A DNA stretch of 64,000 bases from NCBI GenBank assembly GCA_013397455.1, contig VYZB01000271.1, forward strand, positions 886,906 through 950,905, read 5' to 3'. Numbering within the stretch: position 1 is the first letter of the stretch; each line of letters begins with the position of its first letter. The notes under the pieces are model-generated. The model had not been told where the DNA came from. It did no database searches and worked only from the letters and a program-made list of their open reading frames with translations. Below are positions 52,756 through 64,000 of the stretch, one piece after another. Source of the stretch: Crotophaga sulcirostris. Its lineage: Eukaryota; Chordata; Aves; Cuculiformes; Crotophagidae. A program made the translations under genes and the position numbers.

Positions 52756-54854
52756 GTGCAAGCACCCCAATTAATTTTAAACATAAATCTCAATACATTT
52801 TCACACTATCCCATTAATTACTTCTTCAGTAAAAGAGCTGATCTTTCGTCATTCATTTCAGTTCATACAAATGGAAAATATTAAAGGTAAGAATTAAGTT
52901 CAAATGTACCCATTTTCTGAAAACAGTATTTCCTGCTAGCTCCTCTTTGGCTTAAGCAGTATAATACCCACATTTGTTCTCACTTTATATGTTCTCACAC
53001 ACACACTTCCCCCAAAAATCAAATGTGAAAAATCAGCTCTGGAATAAATGATTGTACTAAGAGTGCCAGATCTATTTATTTTACAATTTAGGAAGAACAC
53101 TTTTATTTTAAAGCATGAATTTGTGTAGCTAAGGGCTATATGCTTAGAAAATAGTTTTCTCAAATGTACATTCAACTAGAAGACAAAAGCAGACATTATC
53201 TGTTTATAGTGCTGATCATTACAGCAAATGGAAGACTTTACTGCAAATTAAAAATTTTATTATTTTAAGAAATAAGTAAGGTATAATTTTTTATCTCAGA
53301 TTACAAAGCAGTGAGTGGTACATGTTAGCAGTTTTTAAAGCTTGGTGTTCCTAGTGCAAAGTTGCCACATTTAAATTGATTTATACATTGCAAAGCTTAA
53401 TCCATCTGTTTCAGCAGGCAATTAGAATCGTTAGGCATGAATTGTTTTAGTCACCAGAAGTTACTGGAGCAACATAACATTATTTTTCCTATTGAACTTG
53501 AATAAGCAGCTAAAGGCTTCTCACTTGCTCACTTGGCTCCTCACCAGAAACAGACTATTACAATGAGTTTTAAGTACCAGCCCAAGGCTCAGAGCTAATG
53601 AATAATAAAGAAATGCGCATGTTGTTCTTTGTCACCAAGTGTTACCAAATCCCTCCTGATACCTATCCAGGGAGGAACGATTTTCTGTGACCTCGCTTGC
53701 ATATACCGAGTGTAAATGATTTTAACCTGGGATGAAAATAAGATTTCCACCAATACTGATGACTGATCACGGTGTTGAAAGCCTCACCCTGTCTCACAGC
53801 AGGGCCTCCACAAGAGGCCTGTCGGTGCGCAGAGTGAGTGTGCCCGGGAGCCCCGTGTCTTAGTTGATGCATCAGTGCTGCCAGTGTTCCGCCCAGAAAA
53901 CTGCAGGCCACAAGCACTTCAGCTACTAACAGGGCAGAGTTTTAGCTGGTTTAAATTATCTTAGGCTGCAGAAATGTAAAAATAAAATACAACAAGCAAA
54001 AAAAAGAATTATATTCTCCATGAGGCTTTCCCTCCAGACCCGTATCCTACACATAGATTCGTCTTCAGATTTATGTGCTGTACATCTGAGCTTCACTGCT
54101 GTTTCCAGGAGTGGACTCTTAATGATATAGAAAAATCAAATTCTGTTCCTCTGAGGTGTTTTCGGTGAGAACTGCACGTTATGCTTCTGATGTGATTGAG
54201 AAGTGACTGACCTCTGATGGACAAGAGTGATGGTCATCAGGCGATGTTTGGTATTGAGATGTTCAGGCCTTATTCATGTGACACGTTCGGCTGTTGCCAT
54301 GTGAAGGTGTCCAGTGAGGTGCTGGGACTTGCTCCATGCATAATGTGTGTGGAAAGCATTTCCCATTGCATCTTTTAGAACTCTGTTACTCAGGTTGTTG
54401 TTTATGACCAATGTGTCAGGTTGTGCCCTAGAATTTATGCAATTCTTTCTGTCTTCCCAGAGAGTTCCTTAGGTTTTTTAATTTATTTCTTTTTTTCCCA
54501 ACAATTCTTCTCATCAAAATCAGTCAGGATTTTTTTCATGTCACTTCCCCCCGGCAGAAGTTTCTACTTCAGCTAGCTTTCATTTTCAAGAAATCAGGAC
54601 TCTCTTTGGTATTGTTGTCTGGAAGGTTTAGCAGTTCTCTCTTTTTGAAAAAAAAAAAATATGGACAGGAGAAATGTGACCTACAGACCTTTTCTTGTAC
54701 CTGAAATGCTTTAATATCCATCAACACTGCTAGAATATGTTACTTTATTATTATTTTTGGTGTACTCGTATAAAACTTTCTGAGTGTTTCTCTAGAAACT
54801 TCGATTATTTTTACTGAATTCTGGTTGTTTGTTCTTTTTTTTCTCTTTACTTAG

Positions 54855-55084
54855 ACTAGCGTGCCAGATGACCATAATGCTACATCAGGCAGAAGTGCAA
54901 ATAAGCAGGTATTTGAAGATTTAACAACAGGACTTCTGAGGATAATTGCTGTGATTTTCAGATGTCTGATCTCCAGCTTCCTGTATGGAAACAACCACTC
55001 TACCATGCTGAAGATATTACAGGAAGTGAAAAGTAAATCCTCGCTAGTGGAAGCCTTCAACAGCAGAGTCCAAGACCTGATCAG
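54855..55084 (+). CDS. SCAPER: SCAPER coding exon F (230 nt)
   Basis: The exon starts on a codon boundary with TSVPDDHNATSGR. It continues through NKQVFEDLTTGLL and a hydrophobic helix (LRIIAVIFRCLISSFL), and it ends NSRVQDLI plus two bases of the next codon. The NKQVFE-LTTGLL and N-RVQDLI blocks match human SCAPER. The roughly 25 residues between FLYGN and FNSRVQ differ greatly from my memory of the human sequence and look like a disordered linker. The acceptor is strong. The donor AG|GTTAAA is weak: it lacks G at +5 and runs into 13 A. Failure to splice would add RLKKKKLTSLH and a stop at 55116-55118. Confidence 0.93.
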
Positions 55085-55087
55085 GTT

Positions 55088-55100
55088 AAAAAAAAAAAAA
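55088..55100 (+). repeat. A13 run just after the exon F donor
   Basis: Thirteen A residues begin four bases into the intron. In the transcript this is a sense-strand poly(A) stretch. It can prime oligo-dT in cDNA work and give false 3' ends at this point. Confidence 0.95.
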
Positions 55101-55710
55101 CTTACATCACTTCACTAAGCCATCTTTATTACAGAGAAAGAAAATTGCAGTGATTTAAGCACAGAACAAATGGCTCTAACTTTTAAGTTAGTCAAAGTAG
55201 TGTTCATGTGTGTAGTCGAAAAGGCTGCTGAAATGCTATGTTCTCAAACTAAAACGTTCTTCACAAAGATACAGACACGGACATACAGAAAACCAAGAGC
55301 CTTTTAATTTTGGACTTGGTTTTTTGGTTTTTTTTTTCCCATCAGTTTCATGTCCTAATTACCTAGGAGTCAGCTTCCATATTTTCATTATTTTCTCTCG
55401 AGTCTCTATGTCAGCTGTGTGTGCCCATTGCTCATGCACTCCTGCTTATCCTCCATGCATTCAGATAAGCTTACCATAAAATATATCCTTGCTATTGTAA
55501 AGATTGCCCAATAATTCCTATATTCTGATTCCAACTTTTATAACGTAGCTGTATTTTAATAGCAATTTTCTTTTCTTACTTTATTACTTGAACAAAAATT
55601 AAATCAAAATAACTCAGTGAGCTGTAACAGTAGAGTAAAAGTAAATACATTATTTTGCTTGTTTTTACATGAAACAGTCTATGTATTTGGTAAAAAAAAC
55701 TTGAATGTGG

Positions 55711-55793
55711 AAGTATTTATATGTACATATAATTAATATATATTTAATGTATTTTATGTATAAAGCTAATATATATCCAACACTATATTAAAC
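55711..55793. repeat. AT-rich low-complexity patch
   Basis: About 80 bp made almost only of A and T, with repeated ATATA, TTAATATAT and TGTATTTTATGTATA words. No defined unit was seen. Confidence 0.8.
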
Positions 55794-58191
55794 TTGCTAA
55801 AAGTTTATAGTTTCACTAGTAAAGTATATAAATAGTCATCAATACATCTTCAGCCCTCTGAAGAAGTGAAATTCTTACTGTGTGCTACTGAAAATGTGTG
55901 ACAGTGAGCATCTTCAGAATTTCCGAAGTCTGGTATGATCCTGGTGGAGTCAAGAGAGACAGCTGGAGAAGGAAAGCAAAACAAGTAGTTGTCATAGATA
56001 CCAGTGACCTCTAGAAGTTTATTGTTCTCATGTAACCTGCCCTCTCCCCAAACAGGTTTTGAGAGAGTGTGAAATTTCAGGATGTTGTATCCTCGCCATT
56101 TATGAATGGGAGGGTGGGAGGTCTGCTTATTGATATTTGTGCTGAGCAGACATCTGACACTGACTGGGCCAAGCACAGGCATAGCCTTGAGATAAGGAGA
56201 TACATGAGAATCCAGCTAGGTCCCTCACCTGAGGCACTTTAGGGGATCTGGTTATAAATGAAAAGAGAATGAAAGGCACGATGACAAGGTAATAGCGCAA
56301 TTAGGGGAAAAAAAGAGAGAGGCCATGTTAAACTAGTCAAAACCAGACAAATTCTATTAATGAGAATCTGTCACCTCCAGGTCATTGTATCGTATGTCCT
56401 TGTGGAGGTGATTAAATGAGAGTTTTAGGAGGGTGGGGGAAGAAAGAGGAATGTTGAAATTATTTTCTTTTCTCTTTGGGGCTACTAACCTGATGCATAA
56501 ACAGCCGTTGTCTACACACACACTGTCTGGGTGTCACACAGGCAGCCAAACTGTTTGGACTGGGCTACCATGGTTAAAAAGACTCGGAGATGGAGGCAGT
56601 AGATTAGAGCACTTTGACATTCCACTTGTTCCTATGCTCAGTTCTTCAAGGACGGGAGTGCTTCATGCGTCTTCTCATTAGCTCCAGGTGCCATTAAGGA
56701 ATAGTCCCAGTAGACTGAAAACTCTCATCAATTTCTTCTCTGCCAGAAGGGCAGTCGCTTTGTATCAGGTGTGGGTATGAAGGAAGGGGACAATGAACAC
56801 GTTGTGCAGGTGTCAGACTGCAGAGATGTTCCTAGGGAAAAAGGAGGAGAATATTGATGAGAAGGGTTGTGCCTTTTTGTGAGTAATCATCTATCAGTAT
56901 TAGCTGCATTTTATTCAGTTCTTCCTCTCCCCTCCTACTTCACAGAGAGGTTTCTAGCACTCAGCATTTCTCTGTGCCTGTGATGTGTCTAACACCCATC
57001 TCTGTTGCTGGAATTGTTCTGCTGCTATGGGAGAGCTTGCTTATCGCCTGGATGATCAGTTGGATCACTTAGGTTAAAATCTGCAAGAAACCTTACACTG
57101 CTAACCTTTCGTGTTGCTAAATAGGACAGACAAATCAAACTTACCTGAGCAATGAGTGTGCAATTAATAACCTTCATGTGTCTTTCAGTGCTTTTAACTG
57201 CCATACTTCAGCATCTTTAAAAGTCTTTCATACTGCAGTCAAACTGCTTGCTTTATATTCAGTGTATTTTTATTCTTAATTACTTTCATTGCTTCCAAAA
57301 GCTTTGTGTCAGCAGGGTAGACTTTGGCAGAACGTCTAGCTGCTAGCCCTGAAAAGAGATTAGTCCTTGAGCAGCAACACTGTCTGAAAAACAGGGAGGT
57401 TTTTTTACCCTGATCTTAAAAGTCCCTGTTTTTTCAAAACCAGACTGTACAATATATGAGAGAATAGTTATTTTTAATAAATACTTGTGCAACTCCTGGG
57501 ACAAGCATTATCTAATCAGTATTATTTATTTACTAGAATCATTATTATTTAATAATGTTCCATACTTCATCAAGTCAGGGTTGTCTTGACATTATGGAAC
57601 TGTATGGCCAATGGTATTCCCACCTTGAAGAGCCTATGCTCAAAGAGACAATCTCTAACAAGTGCACTTGACAAGGAAGTAGGCAGAACAGCTGGTAGGG
57701 TGGAGTAATATTAATAATGGGAGGGTTTAGTAGGGATTATTGGTGTAAAAACAGTGAATGGGTTGATGGTGTCCAAATGCAATTGGCTCCCCGTGTCTTT
57801 TAAATCAGGTGGAGGCACAGGATATAACAGCAGTTCTCCTGATTTTGACAAGAAGTTTCTCCCATTTGCTAAGAGTGTAGGAAAGTAAAAAGAGAACGTA
57901 AAAAGGAGGTGATTGCAGTGGGATATTTGTCTCTGTGAAGGAAGCTGGCATCACGTAAGTCAGCAGAATGAACAGCTGAGATGGAGTAAAGTCTGAGAAG
58001 CTGAATATTTATGGTCAGGTGATATCAGCAAAGTGACATGGAAAAAATGTATCTATGTACAGATTAAGGGGGGTTGATAATGATCAAAGCGTGAGACAAC
58101 CTGGTGTGGACAGAGAGATGCCAGTACAAGGATGAACAGCAAAATTTTTGGCATAGGTTTCCAACTATTAGAAATTGAAAGAAGAAACTTC

Positions 58192-58233
58192 AGCAGTAGT
58201 GATCTGATGTTCAGCAGTGATGATCTGATCCTC
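58192..58233. repeat. Imperfect 21-bp tandem duplication
   Basis: The two units share AGCAGT followed by GATCTGAT, at 58192-58212 and 58213-58233, with a few substitutions between them. Confidence 0.8.
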
Positions 58234-58902
58234 TCCAGTAACAAAATAGTCAGAGTAGTTTTCAGTTTTAAAAAAAAAAGAACAAATAGTCACTAGCATG
58301 TTTTTTTCTGCACTGAGTTTTGGGTAAGGTCCTGAGGAGGGTTTCTGATCCTTGTCCTTCTGTACTGATTACCTGCACGTTCTGTTAGCTTCTTAACTCT
58401 TACCTATATTTAAAAAAGGAAAAAAAAACCAACTGGGCAGTAGTTATGATTTACGTATTGCAATAAAACGTTATCTGGGTAACATCATTGTCGTCTTGAA
58501 TTAGCGTGTTCTACAAAGTTTATCTCTTCATGCTAAAGTGAAATTGTGCTGTTGCAGAGCTATCAGGATTATTATAAATCATTTAACTATGGCAAAATTC
58601 CATTGTCCTTCTAGGAGTATGGTAGAATAAATATTTACACTCATCTTTCTTGTACAATGCAATACCAATTATCCTACAACACACAGATCTCTTAACAGAA
58701 ACTACTGATAGTTACAGAGAGACAGATCTGAAGTTGTAGTAATTTGAATTGTTTTGTTGAACCCTTTCAGGAAGAGTATTTAAGTGATCACAACCTGCAT
58801 TTTGTATGGTTTGATAGTAGAGAAGCAGAAATTACTTCCTTTGCAGAGTTACCAAACTGGCATGGGACCATGTTTTTAACACCACTTTTCCTCTGTGTCT
58901 AG

Positions 58903-59058
58903 TTACGTGGTGAACGTCGGATTGATAGACAAGTTGTGTTGCTGTTTCCTCTCCGTCCAAGGCCCTGTTGATGAGAATCCCAAAATAGCAGCTTTTCTAC
59001 AGAATGCCACAGCGGTGTTGCATGGAATATGTCAACTGTGTTTCGCTGTGAATGGAAG
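58903..59058 (+). CDS. SCAPER: SCAPER coding exon G (156 nt)
   Basis: The first T completes a serine codon from exon F. The exon then reads YVVNVGLIDKLCCCFLSVQG, a PVDENPK turn, and a helix ending LCFAVNG, closing two bases into an arginine codon. The VVN-GLIDKLC-CFLSVQGPVDENPK stretch is almost identical in human SCAPER. Paired hydrophobic helices joined by a short polar turn fit an armadillo-like or HEAT-like fold (inference). The acceptor is CTCTGTGTCTAG|T and the donor AG|GTAGGT. The exon is a multiple of three with symmetric phase, so skipping would remove 52 residues in frame. Five or more cysteines give it a distinct composition. Confidence 0.96.
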
Positions 59059-62000
59059 GTAGGTGCACGTGGTCTTTCACCTCTAGCATGATCATCAGGC
59101 AGCAACCATTGTACCTCTGTGCCAACACCATGTCCATGGAAGCGTGCGTTCTGACAAGGCTGTTCAACAGAACTGCTCTTAGTCACACAGTAATAACCGG
59201 TAAAGAAACCATGCAGGAAATTCACTCTGCTCACCCTTTTACCACTGAGCTGTAATTAGTTACCTGCACCGAGTCCTGATTCTTGTAAGTCATTTATCAG
59301 AACTGCAAACTTTATCTCCTTTACTCATCATTACAGAGAGGGTTTTATCACTACTAATTTTAACTGTCCAGTCCTGAGGAATTCAAAAGGTATTTTATTG
59401 TCAACTAAAATCAACTCGTAATTGATTTGTCTCTAGAGCAGCCTAATTCGCCTCCTGTTCTTTAGAATATCACTGTCATTAAGGGAATTGTATTTTCTGG
59501 AAGGAGGAGTATTGCTAGATTTTTGAGGAAATCCTCTAATGCAAAATGTTTGTTATCGTCACATTCCCAAGGTTGTGGGGAGTGAGCATGGGGTATTGTG
59601 TCTGCCAGCAAATGTGAACTTCTGTGATCTACAGCACAGGACAGCCTGACACTGTGAGAGTCAACACTGCAGAACTTTGAGGTGCACAATCTAGAACCTA
59701 CCACCATTAGGCTGTTGCACATTTCAGGAAAAGACAAGGCTGACTTGACAATGATTTCCTGATGCTTGGGTTGAAAAACTAGAGTTAATAAAACAGAATA
59801 AGAATCAAAGCTGTAGGTAAGAACTACTGCCGGTAGCCTAGGTATGCAGGCACATGGAAAAAGAAATACGGAAGAAATATGAGCTCAAAGAGACCATCCC
59901 AACTTACTGAAATTTCCTTTTCTGAAAGCTGCCAACTTGGCATTTCACATTCCAGGACAGAGCTGCCAAAAGTCAAATGCATACTAAAAAAATAAAAAAA
60001 ATCACTGGTCTCTTAGTGGAATAATAGTTCTAGCTACAAGAGGGAGTAATATAATATTTGCTGTTTCTGAAGCAGGCGCACACTTCACCCAAATGATAGA
60101 GATCTTTGCACCCTGAAATAACACAGCACCGTGCAAGTACTTCCTTCAAGAGTATCTGTCCTTTGTAGCAGAAGAGTGGTTTAGAAGGGTTGAGTGTTTT
60201 TCTTCACAGTTACACTAAGAAGCATAACTGAAGAGAAGGCAACCTTACTACCTGCATCTAACATCAACACTTTGGATTTTGTCCAGAAGTGCTGATTGTT
60301 CTCAGTTTCCAGGTTGGATTGTTCATTGGATCAAAAGCTTTGGTGTAACTGATTAGAAGGGCAGTTTAAAGCAAATGTCTGTCATTACCTGAGCCCACTC
60401 TCACTTAAGAAGTGAATGCCCAGAGTAACTCTGTCGTGATACAGAAGTCCTTAGTAGTTAAGGTGCTTTAAATGAAAAAAATGTATTGCCAAACACAGAT
60501 TAAGGTGGCAGAAACAGAGCTCAGATTTATTGAATTCTTAAATATGTCACAACGCAGTAGTACACGTTGTGTGATACATGATCTGCAGCACAAAGGAAAC
60601 ATTTCTGTGAGAAATGCAGATGCCTCTTTCATTGGTGGTGAAGAGTAGCAGGAGCCAATGCAGCCCATTCAGTCGGAATCCAGCAGCACTCGCTCTCCCG
60701 CTCAGTTGATACAGGCTTGAGCACCAAGCAAACATGCCATGTTATCCTCCTCTGTACATCAGAGCAACTAATCACTCTGATTATCATACTGCTGAAGTTC
60801 TTACTGAGAGGAAAGGAGTCGAGTAAGGACTCTCATTGCCTTGACATTGCAGCATGAAAAGAAGTTTTGCCAAAATGGTATCAGGCTCTCGCCATTGTTG
60901 CAAGAGCAGTTTTGAATTGTTCTTTTGATAAATGCCCTGATATAGAATGTTTCTAGATTGGGATCTTCTTTATACTCCTTGATTGTGATCGTAGGGGCAC
61001 AAAGTTATTTGGTTTTTTTCTGATTGAACTATTTCAGGCTGTTATTGACCATAAAAAGTTGCCAGTCCATTTTAAATGCACAGGAGTATTATTTCTACAG
61101 TGCTCTTTGCACTGTGTGCAGATCTTAACGTGCTACATCACTGAGGGGTGTAGAGGGAAGCTGACAGGACAGTGGGTGCTGGGTCACTAACACACCGGGA
61201 CCACCTCAGGGCTATCAGACCATCTGCAGTGCCTGCAACAATGCAATCCTTCCTGGGCTAGAAATGCCTAAGTGTTGCGTGCTCCTCCTCCTCCTCCTTT
61301 GCTTCCAGACAGCACCAGGCTGTTATCAACTTTACTGCGACTGTAATCTGCGATATCCCCAGAGGACCAGGAGTTAAACACTCTAACTCAAGCTTTGAAC
61401 AATGAAGAGATCCCATCTTGTGGGTACAAAATATGTGAGGCCATTCTTGGAGCTCTGATGTAAGAAGAGCTGTCAGTCTAGACTTCCCTGTCTGCCTCAC
61501 AAGGACATTCCATAAAACTCCCAAAGTTAGAGGATTGTTTCTAAACCAAGCTTTGAATGATACCGAGTGGTTATTTGGACAGGCAGTTCCAGGAAAACAA
61601 TTTTGTAGGCGGGGAATGGATCTCAGTCAAGTCTGCAAGTACCTTTACATAAGGCAAGATGTCACAACAGTAATGATTTTTAGAGAGTAGCCTAAAATTG
61701 TGTCACGTATGTATGTCAGCTTTAAGTATTAAATGAGATCTATGGTTGATATAATGTAGATGATAAAATTTAAGACATAAACTAATATACATTTTTTATT
61801 CCCATAGTAGACTTGGAAAAAAAGTCAAAAATCATGGAGTCAGATACAATAAAGGGAAGTCTTACTAATGTAGAAACATAAATTGGAGGATTCTCAATTT
61901 TTAACATCATAAAAAGTTGTTGAAATGAGGGAGTCCATTCTGAACAGATGTTATCAACATATCTTATAATAAGAGGGATTTTCTTTTCATAAATGATCAA

Positions 62001-64000
62001 GGTCTTTAAAAAGATTTAACTTTGATATTGATCTTACTTCTCAAATGGTCATTTTTGGTACTGGCTAATAAATGCTAGATTGATTCTTTTAATTGAAGTG
62101 TTGCTGTGGGTGTAATAGCATATTTTCTAAACACTGTGCAATACATATAAAGGATCATTTGTTGAAAACATTGATAACTTGTAACCCCATGTGAACCATG
62201 TTTTGGTAGTTTTTATACCCTCATCTATTATGCAGTGAGAATCAGTGAGGGTGACTTGAGACTTCCAACTGGAAGTCCCATTTTTCGTCTGCTGCGTTGC
62301 ATCCATTGCTTGCAGTGGAGGTTAGAGCTCCTTTCTCCCAGATGAGTTAAAAAAAGAAGTGTATGAACACTGAAAATGGGTATTGTCCCTTATTGTATGT
62401 AGTGAGGAATCATAAAATGCAGCACATCTGAATACTGATCTCTCTCTGCTGAGCAAAGACAAACCTGACATTTGATGCTTAGGCTTGAAAATTGTGGCCG
62501 TGATAACACTTAACTGTGTTTTGCTCACCATTGCAGTAACAGTAGCCAGAATTGAAAACAGAGACATTTTTATTAACCTGAAATAAAGCAAAATATCAAA
62601 TAGAGTTTATACAGAATAACAGTGGTTTATATAGCCACATAAATCTGTCTTGCAATTTGTTCCCATTCCAGATGTCCAGTAGCAATGTTGAGGACGATAG
62701 CCTTCTTTTCCAAAGTTTATTATTGTAACTCTGAGAGATATAAGGCCTGTTTGGGGCCCTTGAGTCCTGAATACACATATGGAGCATGCTTGGCTTGTAA
62801 ACACAAGACAGAAAACAATGAGCAGGCATGGAAAGCAAGGACTGTTAATAAAAATATGGGCATGCTGCCCCAGCTCACTCTTCCCTAAAAACAGGAGCAA
62901 AGGCTATGCAGGAAAATATATTGCAAGTCCTTCTTCAGCGCAGCAAGGATCTTGCTTATGTTCCTGTTCTGCAAATCTCTATCCTTGTTTTCACTCTGAG
63001 TCTCTGGAACTAAGATTTCTGTCCAAGAAGTTCAGTTTTTGCTCTGTGGAGGACTGTTGTTATTGCCTTATTTCACATTTGCCCATCAGTGCTACCTGCT
63101 GACACCTCTGCCGAAGCGTATTGTAACGCTGCTGTCCTCGCTGCACCGCGCTGCTGAGCATGAGGTCAAAATACACGTTAAGAATTAATGGAACTCCCTG
63201 AAGACACATCTAGTCATTCTGTGGGGTCTGTGAATGAAAAACTTAAACCATGGGGTTAATGCCAACAGCAGGAGGAACAGGGCAGCGATGGTGCAGTGCA
63301 AGGGTTAACCTCTAAGGAAGAGCGTTCTCCCTAAGAGCAGTACGGGAGACTGGCAATAACACAGTCACAAGTAGGGTGAGCTGTGCACGAGGACAATATG
63401 GCAAATAGTAGTCCCTCAAGCACGTAGCTTCTTGAGACATCAGCTTCTTCAAAATTGTGCTCTTTTCTTGCTGTAAGAAATGTCTGTGGGCTCCCTCATC
63501 AATCTGGGGAAGCAGAACGTCACGGCAATACAGTAGCTAAATTGTTCCTGTGTATGTTATCTCAGACCAGTAGTGGAACATGTATAAATCTGTGTCAACA
63601 ACTAATGAAGTTGAGGATTACAAGCTGCAGTGGCGGAAAGCTGCAGATATATAGGGTTTGCTCCAGGAAAATAGGGACCGCCGTGTCACAGACCGGCAGG
63701 GAAGTGGGCTGGTCTGTTTTCAGTTTTATTACAGTAATTAAGATAATGCCTGGTTTGGCAGCTGGATGTTGAATAGGATGCAAGGCTGCCTGAATGCTGG
63801 TTGTGCTTCTCACCACGTCCAAGGGACAGCAGACCCAGCAAGCACTATAAACTCTTGAAATTATCAAAAGGTTTCAAATCAGCACTTTTACACCACATGG
63901 TGATTCCTAGTTTGGCAGCATGAATTATAACAAGGTCTGACAGGTGCTAAATACTTCTTTATCTACTTTTATTATTTTGCCTCTTTATTTTGCCATCTCT
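59059..64000 (+). other. SCAPER: SCAPER intron after exon G (right edge open)
   Basis: The donor is GTAGGT. The next SCAPER residues in known orthologues (a serine-tyrosine start followed by a DNNRQDP-type stretch) were not found in any forward frame up to the right edge. The intron is therefore at least 4.9 kb and the last ~240 residues are encoded beyond the window. A short CTC repeat lies at 61282-61298. The remainder shows no recognised element. Confidence 0.82.
61282..61298. repeat. (CTC)n microsatellite
   Basis: Five full CTC units plus two bases. On the minus strand it reads as a GAG run. Confidence 0.9.

Larger units (their letters stand above)
47858..54854 (+). other. SCAPER: SCAPER intron between exons E and F (7.0 kb)
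   Basis: The donor is GTATGT and the acceptor CTTTACTTAG. The contents include a 12-bp tandem duplication (49996-50019) and a remarkable cluster of hairpins and palindromes (52632-52755) inside an AT-rich, repeat-free stretch of about 52.4-53.6 kb. The open frame at 51908-52414 is the longest in the window (168 codons) but has no recognisable domain and no splice context. I recognised no mobile element. Confidence 0.85.
55085..58902 (+). other. SCAPER: SCAPER intron between exons F and G (3.8 kb)
   Basis: The donor is GTTAAA (weak) and the acceptor CTGTGTCTAG (strong). The intron contains the A13 run, an AT-rich patch (55711-55793) and an imperfect 21-bp duplication (58192-58233). The rest is unique-looking, with no recognised repeat family or gene. 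Confidence 0.85.

Noticed and set aside
54861..55118. Independent 85-codon gene
   Set aside because: It is SCAPER exon F read from an internal ATG and through the weak donor into the intron. It matters only as a possible retained-intron isoform.
59059..64000. Search for the SCAPER exon after exon G
   Set aside because: No forward frame begins with the expected residues after a good acceptor. The exon is presumed to be beyond the right edge.
1..64000. CRISPR arrays, insertion sequences, operons, phage genes
   Set aside because: There are no such signatures. Splice borders, intron lengths and CR1 elements show that this is vertebrate nuclear DNA.
1..64000. Endogenous retrovirus
   Set aside because: No paired long terminal repeats, primer-binding site or retroviral protein frames were seen. 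The only reverse-transcriptase remnant is of the CR1 LINE type.

Overview
This window is vertebrate nuclear DNA, most likely from a bird. Coding blocks are short and sit between long non-coding stretches with GT/AG borders. The recognisable interspersed repeats are CR1 retroposons with avian-type 3' ends, and overall repeat density is low. No rRNA, tRNA, CRISPR array, operon or prokaryotic feature was seen.

The only protein gene I can support is SCAPER (S-phase cyclin A-associated protein in the ER), on the + strand and crossing the whole window. Seven consecutive exons are identified: 7913-8049, 12228-12293, 21460-21586, 39508-39623, 47734-47857, 54855-55084 and 58903-59058. Their phases join without a break over 956 nt (about 318 codons). 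The joined protein matches the part of SCAPER that follows its zinc finger and precedes its last ~240 residues, roughly residues 840-1157 of about 1,400 by my estimate from memory of the human protein. The zinc-finger exons must lie upstream and the last exons downstream. Neither the start nor the stop codon is in the window.

Layout: 1-7912 is the end of a long upstream intron with two head-to-head CR1 3' fragments. 8050-12227 is a 4.2-kb intron. 12294-21459 is a 9.2-kb intron with a decayed CR1 reverse-transcriptase fragment (about 12870-13830) and another old repeat. 21587-39507 is a 17.9-kb intron with several stretches that look like non-coding regulatory DNA. 39624-47733 (8.1 kb), 47858-54854 (7.0 kb) and 55085-58902 (3.8 kb) are further introns. 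59059-64000 is the start of another intron.

No new gene system was found. The points most worth checking are a dense cluster of hairpins and palindromes at 52632-52755, a weak donor next to an A13 run after the sixth exon (possible truncated isoform), an inverted CR1 pair that could fold in the pre-mRNA, and intronic homeodomain/PBX-MEIS-type motif clusters that might serve the neighbouring gene ISL2. Conservation could not be computed here, so all regulatory calls are inference.
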